64,000 nucleotides of DNA. Source: Aristolochia californica (lineage: Eukaryota > Streptophyta > Magnoliopsida > Piperales > Aristolochiaceae). Location of the stretch: positions 57,585,314 through 57,649,313 of the forward strand of contig JARWKL010000001.1 of the NCBI GenBank assembly GCA_029961685.1, given 5' to 3'. The notes under the pieces were generated by a model that was given only the letters and a program-made list of their open reading frames with translations, ran no database searches and had not been told where the DNA came from. How positions within the stretch are numbered: position 1 is the first letter of the stretch; each line of letters starts with the position of its first letter. Below are positions 1-14,000 of the stretch, piece after piece. The translations under genes and the position numbers were made by a program.

Positions 1-3000
1 TGTACCAATTTGCACTTCTGGTATAAGGTTCGCATCATTGTAATCATCTGCTTAGACAAAGTTACAAGTGTTACTTCTCAAACCAGATGAGATAAAGTGT
101 ATTGATTATCTTCAAGCTAGTGCAGAACGATGGAAAGATGCCTTGTTAGTAGATCTTGAAATTCAGGAAGTCTACTCTATCATTTTTTTACTCACGACAC
201 TTGTCATTTATGTATAATCAAAAAGCTAGGTAGGGACTAAACCATAAAATGCCCTGTGACAGCCCTGGTGTCCCAAGGGGGGCACTCCCAGCAATACCGA
301 TTTTCTTATCAGTTTTCTCATCTACATTATGTGTACAGGATCCAGTTCAAAATTGAACCACAAGTTCAAAAATAAAAGAATGAAATATGAGTATGGTGTT
401 AGGACATTAGTTAGGGATAATTAATAATTAACCATGTAACTGACTCCCATGAACACACCTCAACATAACCTTCACGTAGTCTGTCCACTGATAAATCTGC
501 ATCCTTGAGACGAGGTGCAGCCCAACCCGATTTACCTACATTGAAATAGAAGACATAGTTAGTTGTAGAAAATATCAATAAGCAAACATACAAATAACAA
601 AGATACATTTAATCAAATGTACGAATAAAACTGATCGCTACACTGTAGATGCCTGGATGGAGTAACATTGAACTAATAAGAGTCATTGCTTCAAAGTAAG
701 GGAATGAAAAACAGAGAACTGAAACACAAGCATCTTAATACCTATAAATTCCATCACTAGTACATGAAGTCGCAGTAGATATGGGGTGGGGCACCTAATT
801 CCCGCTGCTTTTATCCTACAAACCCACAGAGATAGCAACAAGAATCACATTCTGTACAACAGCTCTTAGGTAACTTATAGATGTAATCAACAACTTCATA
901 AATTCACAGTTGCAGCAGCATTAAACTCATTGATATTGATAATCATGATGCCTCTGTACCACAATTACTCTCAAGAAGGCTAAACATAACGTCAAATATT
1001 TGTTTAGCAACCAACATAGGCAAAATATTTTTTGGGAAGATAATGTGAAAGCAAAATCTATTAATTGTGGTACATCTAGATGCCACATACCATTGAAAAA
1101 ATATATTTGAATACAGAGCATGTGCCATGAGGGCTAAAAGGTAACTCATGGCACAGGGAAAGAAACAAGTACTGTGCATATATATGGTTCAACAAATTAA
1201 AAACCAAAACCATGGGATCCTGCTAGAGGGACAACAAAGAGTGAGCAGGATCACTTGTTTGTAAGAACATGCACAGAGGCTGTTGAGAAAAATCAAAATA
1301 AAGAACTGATAACAAACACAACAGACCTTGTGGATCTTTTGATTATTTCTAACAAAATCAGTCTCAGATGCTAGTAAAATAAGGAAAAGGATGCCCCACT
1401 TGACATAGTACAAACTCAACATACCTGGTTTTTTCCCCTCATTTTGGGCCATTGAAAAGTCAAGCTCTTTCAAGTAGCACAAAAAACAGAAGTTTCATAG
1501 TTTAAACAAGGTCATAGCATGTAAGACAAGCATATTAATTTCTCTCATCATGGCTTGGTATGTGATCCATCACAGCCATGAGTATACAACTATAATACTT
1601 GTGTATATGTTTGTGCAATTAAAACATCAACTACAATGAAACAATGAATACACACACTCATAATGAAAGACATTGTGCAAGAAATTTAATTAGAAAGGAC
1701 ACTATCAACTGGTTGCATTTTACCTCAAAAGATTTCTCATCTCTTTTTCTGCCCAAGTTTTCACCATTTTCCTGGGGTTGTGCTTACAGTATCCATGTCG
1801 GAAACGGAAATCACCTTGAACATAGCGGTCTCTGTCCCTGTTGCGCATATGAAATCGATGTATTCAGTAATATCCTAGATGTCAGAGACCAGCCGAACAA
1901 TTTGCAAGAGAGCTACAGTAGAAATGCCAAAAAACCAGATTTTTCCGAAAGCGTGAGGATTGATACAAAACTCAAAGAAAGTAATGCAAGATGCAGGTTT
2001 AGGCACAAAAAATTAAGCAACATGAACGATGTCATGCAAGCTTACAAACACCCAGAGTTATATAGGATACAAATACCAAATAACACCTTATTCCATATCC
2101 GAATTTCTTACTCGTTTACCCGCAGGTAAATGAGATAAAGGGTAAGTAAATGGATAATTTAACACATTTTTTTAAAATACATAAACATGATAATAAATAG
2201 CTAAAAATAATTAAAAATTGAAATTAAACTACAATATCACATAAGATTGATACAAAACTAGAAAACATTATAAAACAATAAACTAATAAAAACATCTTCA
2301 TAATATTAGAAAAACAGTTGTATCCTCCTCGGTTGGATATATATTATATAGAACCTCGGTAAACAGGTAATTGGGTGCAGAAACCGATTATTATATCTTT
2401 TTTGTTTATAAACCAGGTGACTGGTAATCGGGTAAATTGACCTGAATTCATAATCGAGTAATGATTTTACATCCATATCTTTTTATAATTAAATAGGTAA
2501 AGAGAGTAATTGAGTAATCAGGTAAAATTACCACCTTACATGCAACCATTGAATCCAATGCCCATTAAAAAATTTTAAAAAATAAATAAATAAAAAATTA
2601 AATTTCCATCCAAGGAAAACCAACCAATAAAAACATCCGAAATTGTTTTAAATCATAAACAAAATAAGCATTAAAATAACTCTATAATGATAATATCATA
2701 CTTTAAAAATCTGAGAAAATGTAAAAATTCTTCATCAATAAATGCAATACTTTAATCTTAGAATACAAATATGTAAACTTTTTTTAAGAAACTTAATTTA
2801 GAGTAAAAATAAATATAACAGATATTAAAGGAATGGGAAACATTCAAAGAGGAAAAGTTTCTTTCGAAACTGAAACCGAAGAGAGAACTCCTATTGATAC
2901 AACGGTGTCTGCTTGCTATGTGCAAGGAACGCCAAGGGGAATGAGGGGAAGAGCAGACTACTTCTACTCATCTCAAAAATCTTGAAAGGGGAACATGGGA

Positions 3001-5087
3001 CCAGCGCTTAGGTCCTTGAGGCAGAGCAGCAGTAGCACTGACCCACAGCCACCATGGTAAGCATACTTCCAAACATACTGATACGTAACTTTGAAGGGGG
3101 TGGAGAGATGTCCGAGAATATAATGCACTAAATGCAGAAATACTAGCAGTACATGCATCCCCACCATATTTGGTAGAGTTTATCAGAAAAAGAGATTGTC
3201 CAGTGCAACTTGATTACCTACGTTCAATACTTACACAGCAATTATCCATGGCACCTGACCAATGATGGAAAATAATAGTCCTACCGGTTATTTCACTAAA
3301 CTCCAAACAAAAGAAAAAGGGAAAATACCCAGACAGACCAGTTTGCATGTCAATTTGAAGTGACTAGCATGGGAGTTATATTAGGGCCACTTTCAAATCA
3401 ACTGTTTTGCTATCATCTTCAATAACTTCATAGGATAATAAACAAAGGGAAGGAAAGAGAAGGGGAAGCAACAACCTTTTTTTTGTTTTTCTTGTATAGA
3501 TAATGAACCTACATATCATACATTCTGGACACTACACTACTGCTGCAAGAAGTCTAAATGCTGAATCCATAAACTTACTTGAATACAAGGACTGAAGTTT
3601 TGTAAACTTTGATAGCAAGTTCCTCCTCATCTGTTTTTGTTGCATGATAGACATTAGCCTGTTCAAATAGTGAACGAAGAAACAACTTAATTATATGGTT
3701 CTCCTATTATGTTAGTAAAGAGCATATAATGACAGAAAGGAATAGGAAAATTTCATAAGTGTGAAGAGAATATTCAACTAAAGCACAAATTTCAAGAGAA
3801 GAAAAAACATACTTCTTTCCCTGTGGAGATGCAGCCATTGATTTCACTAAACACACCTCGATTTAGCATCTTGAACAATACCATGCGGGTCCTTGGATCA
3901 ATTGCCTGAAAGGAACAGACTCATCTTCTGTTTCTTGAATAGGAATGAAACTTGAAAAGCCTTTCACATGATATAATAATTTGTTATCCTTACTCCTATA
4001 ATTACAGTAACTATAAGAGAGAGAAAAAATTAAAAAATAAACTATTAGATATAAAATGAAGAAAAACTTTATGGTAGGTGAAAACATAATTGCAAACAAA
4101 GGGAAGACGCAAAAGAACATTCCAATACTTAACCGATCATCTTAGAGCAACATTAACTGGAATTGACTGGGAGGAATGCTACTTGCATCAAGCATTCACA
4201 TCCAACCACTTACCACCTTCGTACCTTGCTACCCTAGACTGCATAGCAACTCAATTATTCAACTATATATAAAAGAGTCCAATTTTCGGGCACTCAAATC
4301 TGTACACAGTAAAGGCAGCTTCATAATGCAAAAAAGTATCTGATATGCTACAGGAATGCTCGGTAATCCCGTCTCAGTTAATTTTTTTAAAATGTTTTAT
4401 GAAATAAAAAATAAATTGCGGAACCAACTTGAGTGATCAATGAAATGCAGTTATTACACCAAACTGACTCCCATGCATGAGCAGCTAAAATGCTTTAATT
4501 TAAAAAAAAAATTATTTGCTGCTTCTGAATATGCAAACGCCTTGGCTTTCTCCATTCGAATCCTTCAGAAACCAACCTGCTCAACAGTTGCTCGGTCAGC
4601 CTTTTCAGTATTTTTTGTTCTCCCAATCGCCATGTCACGGACGCTATCCCGGATAACAGTCGTTACAGAATTAGACATTCCGACATTGAACCTCCCCTCC
4701 CATTCCTACAGAAGCAAACTATAATGATAACAATCCTCAACAAATTGTACAGTATCGTAACCCCACTGAAGAAAGAATCTAAACCCTAAACCTTACGACA
4801 GAAGTTACCTCTAGTGGCGAGGCGCGAATGCGACTCGTGAGTTTCTGGTTCCGATTGGAGAGAGGCTGGAGAGGACGAGAGAGAAGGCCTCCGTGAGCGT
4901 TAGGACGACGTGAAGAGAGGGAGAAAGCCTCATCAGGTTCAGAGTCGTCCTTACAGTCCAAATAGTCCAGAGCTTCTGCAATTTCAGACTCGGAAGAAAA
5001 GGAACGATCAGCATCATCTTCTTCGTTCTCTTCATCCTCGACTTTTACAGCACATGATTCCGCCAATGGTTCTTCTTTCGCCAGCAT
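1..5087 (-). CDS. RIO1: RIO1-type serine/threonine kinase, 5' eight exons (partial)
   Basis: Atypical protein kinase of the RIO1 family, known for late cytoplasmic maturation of the 40S ribosomal subunit. Coding exons on the minus strand: 5087-4809, 4705-4577, 3905-3813, 3658-3579, 1837-1724, 815-742, 535-459 and 47 to beyond base 1. All junctions are GT-AG and in phase, giving about 297 residues. The acidic N-terminus leads to RRPNAHGG and [20 protein letters not shown], both typical of plant RIO1. The kinase nucleotide loop ISTGKEANVY spans residues about 161-171, the presumed catalytic lysine is in [10 protein letters not shown] (about K184), then [31 protein letters not shown] and the hinge [10 protein letters not shown]. 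The catalytic-loop Asp and metal-binding Asp lie outside the window. ATG at 5087 is chosen because it opens the conserved N-terminus. The 1.7-kb intron 1838-3578 holds no recognised gene. Identification is from recalled family sequence, not a search. Confidence 0.95.
1838..3578 (-). other. Long AT-rich intron 4 of the RIO1 gene
   Basis: Between the exon ending at 3579 and the exon starting at 1837. It is very AT-rich around 2150-2860. A short motif of the form ggtaa(a)caggtaattggg recurs loosely several times at 2330-2530 (gtaaacaggtaattggg, ggtgactggtaatcggg, gagtaatcaggtaaaa), suggesting an old degenerate repeat. Open frames here (for example 1644-2129 plus, 2973-3167 minus) look like chance. 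No coding similarity was recognised. Confidence 0.6.
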
Positions 5088-5544
5088 TCTGGAATTGAAT
5101 CAATAAGCCACTCGGTCCGCAAGACAACACCCAGATATCCGCTGACCTAAAATTTACAGGTAAGTTTAAAAATCTCTTCTTCCACGTCTGCTCTTCGGTC
5201 AATTCTTTCTTCTAGTTAGGGTTTTGAAAAGCACAGCAACTAGCCGCTTCTAGTTGCACATCTGACGCGATAACAACTCCAAGGAACATGGACTCAAAAG
5301 TCCATTTAAGTTGAAATCCCTCGCTTAATTTTACATTGAAATTGAATATAAACACAAATTTAAATTATTCTAATTATGTTGTTCTTTTCTTATTATAAAC
5401 GTGGTTGCTTATGTTGATTAGATTTAAGTTTGATCTATTTTTAATATTTGCATCGAATAATTGAAACAAATAACGTTATTGTAGATCAATTAGACTTACA
5501 TGATAATTTTACTGATATTTTTATATTTAATTGTCTAGGCTTGA

Positions 5545-5574
5545 GATTTGGTGTGACACAAGTCGCACCAAATC
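5545..5574. repeat. Short hairpin, 13-bp arms
   Basis: Arms 5545-5557 (gatttggtgtgac) and 5562-5574 (gtcgcaccaaatc) pair across a 4-base loop with a single G.T-type mismatch. It lies just upstream of the RIO1 promoter side, with no adjacent coding sequence. It could be a remnant of a small inverted-repeat element; no target duplication is evident. Confidence 0.6.
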
Positions 5575-7040
5575 ACCAGATTCATATGACTTGATCCGCC
5601 CCTTTTGAATGCAACTTCTTAAAGTCGCGCTTTGAAAGCATTCCCTTGCACAAAACAAATCTAGGAGAAGAAAAGTCACTTCAAGTCTAATGACAAAAAC
5701 TATATACACCAATCAAAAGAGTCTAAATTTGAAAAAAAAAAATTATACTCAATTTTAAAGGAAAAAAATGTCCAATTTTAGGGCATTGAGAAATACACTA
5801 CTCACTTTTTAAGTTGAATAGAAATAGTTGATTCTTCTTTTAAAATTCGTGCCTCTTTGAACTCCGACATGCAACGAAAGCTATAATCAAATTCTTGGGA
5901 GGTCAATAAGAATGAGAGATTAGTGAAAAACTCCAACAAGCTACAACCAAAATATCGTTCAAAATAGAAACTTGGTTGTTTTAGTTTTAATCGTCTCTTT
6001 GTTGTTGCATGGAGTTTCATCGACTATCTTGAAATAGTACTCCTTCATCCTTAATTATGTTTTAATTGGAGATGTAGTTGAAGAGTCAATCACAAATTGT
6101 ATGTAACACGAGGGGGAACGAACATGAGTTTCTTTCATCTTTTGACTCTATTCAAGTGTAAACAAAACAATTTATTACCCTCTTCGTGAGCCACGAGAAA
6201 ATAGTGATCACTCATGAAAGATATTCAAATGAACATAGTAAAGAGACCTGCATAATCAACCAAACTTTCACCAATCAAACATCTCAAGGTTATTTTCAAG
6301 AATGGTGGAGAGAAAGAGAGCAATCTTCACCATTTATTAACTTTAACAAAACCTTAGGAACTAACGTGGAAAAATTCAAGAATCATAATGACTCTTGATA
6401 TTCCAAGGCTAAGAGGATTTTGAATATGTTGATTGAAGCAAGGGGGCAAACCAAATTTTTAAATTCAGAAACTAGTAAGAATTTAGGAAACAATATAAAG
6501 AGGAGAGTCTTTGGCCAAGCATGATTGCAAGGTTTGAATGTGAATATTGAATAGGAGTTTCTAAACTTAGAAACTCAAAAGCACATCACTATCAATCTTG
6601 TGTTGTTTTTCTCAAACTAATACTATTCATCAATTTTTGATCTTCACAAACAATGAATCAAGGGAAAGGAATATCAAAATTTATACTCTTAAACATCCAA
6701 GAAAGAGAGCTACTAAGGAATAGGAAATGACAACAATGTATCACAATAAGAGTTGGAACTTGATTTTCTCTACCACCTGAAAAAAGGGTTGTCACGAGTT
6801 TTCACAACTCATGGTATTAATTACGAGGAAACATTCCTCTCTTCTCCTATTGTTTTTTGGATCTTTGTATGATTTTTGTCCTATTGCAACTCATAAATAA
6901 TTTTGTTCTTGTATTTAGCATAAGGCCTCCATCTCTCGTCTTATTTCTAACTTTAATTTCACTGATAGACTCTCCTTCGAGTGTTATTTTTTTTCTAGGT
7001 ATCTAGTTTACTATGTCTATTCCCAAGACTCGTGAAGAGA

Positions 7041-7363
7041 CTCTGATATCATGTTAGAATTTTAGAAGAATAAATAATTCAATGATTGTGTTAAACTGAG
7101 TATAGTGGTCATCTATTTATAATGGAGGTAACACCTATAATTAAAACTATTCATGTCCCAATCACACCGAATGTATTGCTCCTGAATCTAAGTCTTTAAG
7201 CTAGTAAGCAGCTATAATATGAACAAAAGACTAATAACGTTAAAAGACCTTATATGAGACTCTTTGTTGCGAGACTCTTATAAGACTATCATATTGATTC
7301 TTCCCCGGTGAGATTCTTTACCATGAAAGTCATGTAAGACTCCACCTTATTTGCTCTTCAACT
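7041..7363 (-). mobile_element. LTR with primer site, minus strand (LTR family X)
   Basis: On the minus strand an LTR of about 312 bp ends at 7052 and is followed at 7041-7051 by tgatatcagag, one base away from the usual initiator-tRNA-Met primer site tggtatcagag. The LTR body shares words and order with 16381-16706 and 16719-17041: a start near ttgaagag, the phrase gtcttacatga, a ctatttataat promoter-like stretch and an actgagta block. No intact gag or pol was found to its left at 6000-7040. This is most likely an old solo or truncated copy. Confidence 0.6.
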
Positions 7364-9260
7364 CTATCTAAATACGTTTAGAAATACAACACAAGGTAAT
7401 ATTTAAATATTCTTTTTATTTTTGTGCACAAACTTTTTTTGATAACTTGAAAAAAGATAAACCAAAATTTAAGATACCTAGATTGATGAGACAAACTTTG
7501 TCGTGTGAAAGCTAAAGATGTGTGTAGTGTTGATGCAAGACAAGTGCATTATAGCCATAAAAAAATATCATTCAACAAAATTAAGGAATTAAGTGAGAAA
7601 GATTGATTAGGTAAGTAAATATTTTCCATCTTGTTTGATGCTAAAGTTGACAAACAATGTGTCGAACAATATTTACAAAGGAAAATAGCAAATTTGTTAT
7701 TTTTATGATAATAATTATACAAATTCAAGTTGATGGACAAGATGTGAGAGTAGAAGAAGAAGAAGCAGAAAAGGCCACTATTCTTATTTATTGAACAAAA
7801 TCTCGGGATGGTTTAATAACGAACTTGAGTCACTTTAGGGCTCTTGATACAAATTTGGATATTGGATTACTTCCAATGAAGTAAATAAGGAAATTCAATC
7901 AAGTTTATTTTGGTAGTGCACCTTCGGGAAAGAGCAAAGTTATTGCTGGGGTAAATAGTGAGACAAGCAGGTTAAAGTCAACATATGAAATACATAACAA
8001 AAAGGGAAGGTACTAATCTTATAATGAACTAAATCATCTCAAGAAAATATGCCTATGAAAAGGGTAACGATGAATGAATGAAAGTAAATTATGGGATCTC
8101 CTAAGGTAATTTATCAAAGAGAAACACATTTAAAGTAAATGAGTATTAGAGATTATTAGTTGGTGACATTAAGGATTTTAGATATTTTGGAAATATTGAG
8201 TTATTAATTATCATATGAATTTTCACAGGGAGTGATCCCATATATCCATGTAAAAACAACGTTATTTATATAAATAGAGTTGAGGATATAATAATGTTTG
8301 AACATGTGTTCAAGTGGGATGATGTTAAACTTAATAAAGGGAATAAGCTTCCCATAATTGGTGAAACCATGCCTGTCGAGATAGGGAAGTTGACTTCCCT
8401 TAGTTGGATATTGGTATTGACTCATATAGGGAGTCTCTTTTAGAGAAATTGAATTTTCAAGGGAAGCCCACATGCCAACTTATGTTTACGAGTTTGCATT
8501 ACTAATTTCTTATTCTCATGGGCAATAAAATGGGTGTGGGAATGGCTCCCTCCTAGACATTGTACAAAAGTTTTGTTGATGCCCATAAAAGGAGGAAGAA
8601 AAGGTCATGCCAAGGATGTTCGCAAATTATTGAATGATATTAGTTGTTTCTCTCATTTTTCATTAATTTTCCTAATTTATGTTATTATATTCAAAAATTT
8701 TGTAGTCACATGCCTCATTTCTACTAAAAAAAGAGGTTGCCGATGAGAGTAAGCCAACTTACATTCTTTATTTGCGAGCATAGGGGAAGCACGGAGGAGA
8801 GAAGAGTGCACACACCATCTCACCTTTGCAAGCATACACACGATTGGAGAGGATTATAAGGGAGTATGTAGCATTTGATGTGTTGTACTAGTATCTCGAG
8901 TCTTGACCATGAATTGATGAAGAAGTTATCTTATCTCTTGTATCTTTAATAATAGAGACAAAACAAATAGTACCTTTGGTTTAGAAGATATCAGTCCTCA
9001 AAATTCTCAATGGCTTGTGGGAGGGCAAAGAGGGAGGTTGGTGCTCTTACTTCTCCCTTGTAGTTAGGTTGAACAATTTACAACATTTAAAAATTTGTTA
9101 ACAAAAGGTTTACATCATATTCACTTAAGGTTCCACTTAGGTTGCTTCACTTAAATAATAATTTTAAATTAATTTGTACAAGAAATAATTATCTCTATTA
9201 AACCAATAAAAAATAAAAATAATATTGACATTCAATCTATTACCCATATATATATAGGAA

Positions 9261-9297
9261 GGGAGGTCAAGTGTTTTCAGAAACAACTCGACCTCCC
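9261..9297. repeat. Imperfect hairpin, about 17-bp arms
   Basis: The segment opens with gggaggtcaag and closes with its near complement ctcgacctccc around a 3-base centre; about 14 of 17 arm positions pair. It is G+C-rich in an AT-rich neighbourhood and follows a short (TA)n run. It could be the core of a small inverted-repeat element. Confidence 0.5.
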
Positions 9298-10255
9298 ATT
9301 GGAGGGGGTTCTTGTGAAGATTGCTACATTCAAGTAATACAAATATTTGAAATAATTATAATTAAAATCTGAAAATTATATTTTAAAGTTTTATATTATC
9401 TGTTTAATTTAGTCATTCTATTTTTACTATTAATTGATCATTATTTGATTTATATTTTCACTAATTGCTTTATTTGTGGCTTTATTAAAGATTTGTTTTT
9501 GTTATTAATTACATGAAATTTACATTTTATTTACCCAAAATGTCATGGATAAAATTGCACTGGCTAATAGATGGAGAAGAAAAACTCTAGAATAGAAACT
9601 CAAATATGAGCATATAGCTTTAATACCTCCAAAGAAAAAGAAGATAATGACTATGAGAGAATACGAACGATACTTGCGACCATCTATACACTGTAAAAAA
9701 TAGCATCCCATACAAAAGAGTAACTGGAGTACAACAAGATCATCACCATATGTGGAAGTTAATTCGAGACTATTAGTGTCATAATTTGTTATTTATGTGT
9801 TAAATAAGATGGTTATTTTATTATTATAAAAAAAAATATTATTACTTAATCTACACTATATATGATTATATACATTTTATTTGGTTTATTATTTAATTTC
9901 AGTTTAATATTCAGTAATATTTTATATTAGACTATAATTTTCTGTCTTTCAACTATTATATGGAGATACTGATTGCAACAAATTGTTTCATTATTCAAAA
10001 TATTAACTTAAAATTTAGATATGGAATACAATGAAAGATAAATTAACTTCGTTTTAATTTAAATTTGATTACCTTTTAAGAAATGCTAGTAATAAAAAAT
10101 TAAAAAATATTACAATTATTATGTATGTTATAAAAAATGTATGTTTATTTTCTTTTTATATAGGATTATTATTATTTGTATTTTTTTAATATGATTTATT
10201 ATGTTTAGGGAATCCTTATGTATACCATCAAACGGTTTTGAAATTGGTATGTATG

Positions 10256-10440
10256 TAGGGGTGGCATCAAGTTGAGCCAAGTTTGAACATGTATATGTTT
10301 GAGTTTTGCTTGATTTGAATACTTTGAACTCGAGTTCAAGTTCAATCTCGAACTTAAAATTGGAATCGAGTTTGAGCCTAAAATTTGTAATTGAGTTTGA
10401 ATTCGAGCTCATGTTGGGTTCAAGTTCCAACCTACATTAA
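10256..10440. repeat. Degenerate gagttcgag-rich repeat, possible hAT-like end
   Basis: Starts with gtaggggtggcatcaag, which resembles the terminal inverted repeat word taggggtggca common in plant hAT elements. It continues with repeated words such as gaactcgagttcaag and tcgagtttgagcc. A similar word set occurs at 59290-59650, which ends in gtgctaccctta, close to the complement of the start here. No transposase was seen. The family assignment is inference. Confidence 0.35.
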
Positions 10441-11044
10441 AAACTTTAAAAATTAAAATAAAAATAAAAAAATAAAAAAAGAGAATATTGTGATAACCTT
10501 GGTACCATTAAACTGCAACGTATCAGAGAGGAGTTTAAGACTTTGAAGTGAAACATACTACTGTATAATAACCAACTTAATAAACCTAAAAAAAATTATA
10601 AACACCTCCATCAATAGTATTTATTCCATTGACAAACAACAACATTCGATGTTGAGGGACTCAAAAGGGTTGAATGACCAATCGTCTTTGAGGTTTGAGG
10701 TAAATAAAAGCAATTATCAATCGACTAAAAAGGGAATTGATAAGAGTAATTAGAGTAAATGGTATTTTTATAAATAAAATTATGCTAACGAGTTTGCTAA
10801 CGGACCAAGTAGAACTTGAAAAATCTAAGTTTGGTTTATTATACTTAATGAACCTTAGGGGGGTTAGTGCACAACGTACCAGCCGGCTTGGTCCCACCGT
10901 TTGTGTAATGATTTATTTTTATTTGGACCCTCCACAACGTTTTTAGGCGTATCTACCAGGTCCAGAATTGCCTTCCGAGTAGTCCGGACACCAGCCTCGG
11001 AGTATCTCGAGCGAGGGGTGGGGCGGGTAAGAAAGAGAAAAGAA

Positions 11045-14000
11045 ATGGCGCCGACGGAGCTCCGTCGCCCCATCAAACGCCCTGCCATATCGGACCAGCA
11101 GAAGCGCCGGGACGTTGCTCTCCTTCGTCAGGAGCAAAACCGCCGCGACGCTCAGCATCATGCACGTACCTTAGCGTCCTCTGTTATCTCTCTGCCGTCG
11201 CAGACCGATGAGCCGGAACCGAAAGTCGAGGAAATCGAGGAGTCCCCGTCGTTGTCTCGGGATTTAGATGTTGTTGAGGCCTCGAAACTCAGAGGCTTCG
11301 AAGCTAGACGGTGGTTTGCTCGGCAGTTGATGCTGCCGGAGTGGATGATCGACGTCCCTCCTCGTCTTGCTCACGATTGGTAAGCATTTTTATTCTTTCC
11401 TTCCCGCGCCCCCTCATTGTTTTATTCCTTCCTTTTTTCTCTTTCTGATGTAAGAAGGAATTTGAGGTTCACACAGCCATAATGATTCTAGTGGCATTAG
11501 ATTCTGTATTGGTTCGGGCTGTGTACGACTATGTTCGTTCTATTTTTCCAATTTGGCCTGTTATTAGAGATCGGGACATATTTCGCATTCTCATTATGTG
11601 TCTTAGTTTACATCAAGTCGGGCAGAATATAATCAGTATAGTTGCTTCCGGTAGTCCGAGACTAAGCAATTGGGATTCGGAATCTAGCTTTCTTTTGGAT
11701 TAAAAGCGAAGGAAGAGGAGGTTGTTGTATTCATCAAAGTTTACTTATGGTTTTCGAAATTAGAATGGTTTTGAAAATCGAGTGCAAGGGATCATCACTA
11801 GGGTTTAGGGTTTTAGTTGAAAGATGGTTGTAAGTATGCGTTTAGTTTTGGATAAGAGAGCTAATATGGTGGAAAATTAGGTGTATTGCAGAACAATTTT
11901 TGTCATGAATGACAATGGAAATGATGGTTGGGACATTTAGCTCACTCGCCTGCTTGAATTATTCCAGCAACGCTTGTTCTTCTTTTTCAAACGCTTCACT
12001 AGCGAGTGCAACCATGTAGTTTCTGAAGTTTACATTTTGCGTCATATCCCTTTTCAAAGCGCTGAAAATTTTGAATTTTATGTGCTTCTTGTGGTGTTTT
12101 CTTTCTTTTTTATCAAGTGAAAAGAAGCTGTTAAGGTTTTTTGTTCTCGTTGTGGTATAATATCGGAGTACTTCTGATAAAGGATTTTATAGTGGAGTGG
12201 AGTTCTTTTTCCAAACTCTGCAGGTATGTTTTTCCAAGGCCTGCTGGGAAGCGGTGTTTTGTGGTTTCTTCTAATGGCAGTACAGTGAGTAGGCTTAGGA
12301 ATGGGTCCATATTACATTATTTCCCTTCTGCCTTACCAAATGGTGCAAGGACGAAAGACATTGCGGGACCTGCTCACAATTTCTCTATCCTTGACTGCAT
12401 TTTTCATGAGGTGAACTTGTCTAATTTCAAGATATAGTTTTGGGTCTGTTCTTTGGAAATTTGATAGCTAAACTAATTTTTTAGATCCAGCTGATGCACT
12501 TTAAGGTGTCATTTTGCAGCCAGATCAAACATACTATGTGATTGACATGGTATGCTGGAGAAGTTACTCTTTATATGATTGCAGTGCCGAGTTCAGATTC
12601 TTTTGGTTAAACTCAAAGCTTGCTGAGACGGGTGCTTGTAATCCTCCTTCATTGTACCATAAGTACAGATTTAGTGTGGTGCCTATATATGAATGTGATC
12701 AGATGGGTTTGCAAGCTGCTTATAGTGGTTCTATGCCTTATGCAAAAGATGGGTTATTATTTTACAACAAGTAAGATAACTGTTTACTTGAGTGCCATTA
12801 AGTAATTATCCTATATAAATATATAGTTATAGTGCAAAGTTTGAAGCACACTATTCCAGAGAGCCGAGAAAGAAAATAAGTATTGTTTCTTTACTTGCTC
12901 TTTTTCTCTAATGGTACTTCCATTGTTTACTTCTTCAGGCATGCACACTATCAGACGGGTAACACCCCATTAGCACTGGTATGGAAGGATGAGAACTGTA
13001 GCCAGTATGTTCTTGATACAGACAGTCTAGGGCAAGTTCCATCTCAACAGCAGGTGTTCTTTCCTACCAGTCATTTTCATGACTTAGTTAACTTGCTTTT
13101 TGGAGTCTAAACATGAAACTGATTCAGTAGTATGTCACACTTATTAGATACTAAGCAGAACTACACTGTAAATGAAAAAAATCTTGTGAATGATATGGAT
13201 TAGAAAGAAAGATTTTCCAGTGTTAAAATGTTTCTTCATGTACTTCTCAAATTAATGAAATGCATTACAAAGCAAGATGTAAAAGGAAAATAAACTTTTA
13301 TATGTCATCTTGTTTTAACAGTGGAAATCTCAAGAGAACGAGTATGCGTCCTTTAAATGTGTGAAGATGTTACAGGTTGTGTCTATGCTAAGTCTTTGTT
13401 TGTAACTTTTTGTCTAGGAAAAAAATTGAACTGCATCATATGATACTTAACACCTATTTTGTCTAGAAAAGTTAGACTCTGTCATAAATGTGGATGAAGC
13501 TAATTGATATTTTGGCACTAGTATTAAAAAACAGTGAAGGTGATGGAGATGAATCCATCAAAGACTGGTCTCAATTATTACAAGGTTAGAGAGGGGAAAT
13601 CTTTTAGCTAATGGGGGAATCTTTCCCTCTCATTTTACAGAGTTGGTGCAGACATTACTTTTGTAGTGTTTGTGCTTCTCTCATTGCCTTGTAGCCCCAC
13701 CTTCTGCAAAAAAGAGTAGTAGAGATGGGAATGAGAATGTTGAGATAGATGTCATGAAATTAGACAAGAATGCCTAAGGAAGAGTTTGGAGTAGCACTCA
13801 CAGTGAAGATAATAAGAGAGTCAGTTAAGGTGGGCTGAGAATGTTCTAGGAGGTTGAATAATTTGCTAGTCTGGAGAGGTTCTGTGATGTAATGCCAGTT
13901 CAATGATGAATTAAAAAAAATCAGAAAACAATCAAACTAGGAGAGGAAGCTTGAGTACGGTTCCATAAGAGAAGATGGAATATCGAGGCATTGAGATGGT

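Larger units (their letters stand above)
5250..10900. other. AT-rich intergenic spacer
   Basis: About 5.6 kb between the RIO1 start and the snurportin gene. No convincing coding sequence was found on either strand; open frames are short, AT-biased and unrelated to families I recognise. Items that stand out, listed separately, are a hairpin at 5545-5574, an LTR with primer site at 7041-7363, a hairpin at 9261-9297, and a repeat rich in tcgag/gagttc words at about 10256-10440. Confidence 0.6.

Noticed and set aside
1644..2129. 161-aa open frame on the plus strand
   Set aside because: It is antisense to RIO1 exon 5 (1724-1837) and intron; no family resemblance and composition follows the antisense of the real exon.
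10901..11044. Upstream in-frame extension of snurportin
   Set aside because: The frame is open but the peptide lacks similarity to snurportins; the ATG at 11045 starts the conserved MAPTELRRP with better context.
13321..13380. Possible extra snurportin exon (gtggaaatctcaagagaacg...)
   Set aside because: Exons 4 and 5 already join in phase and match the family with no missing residues.
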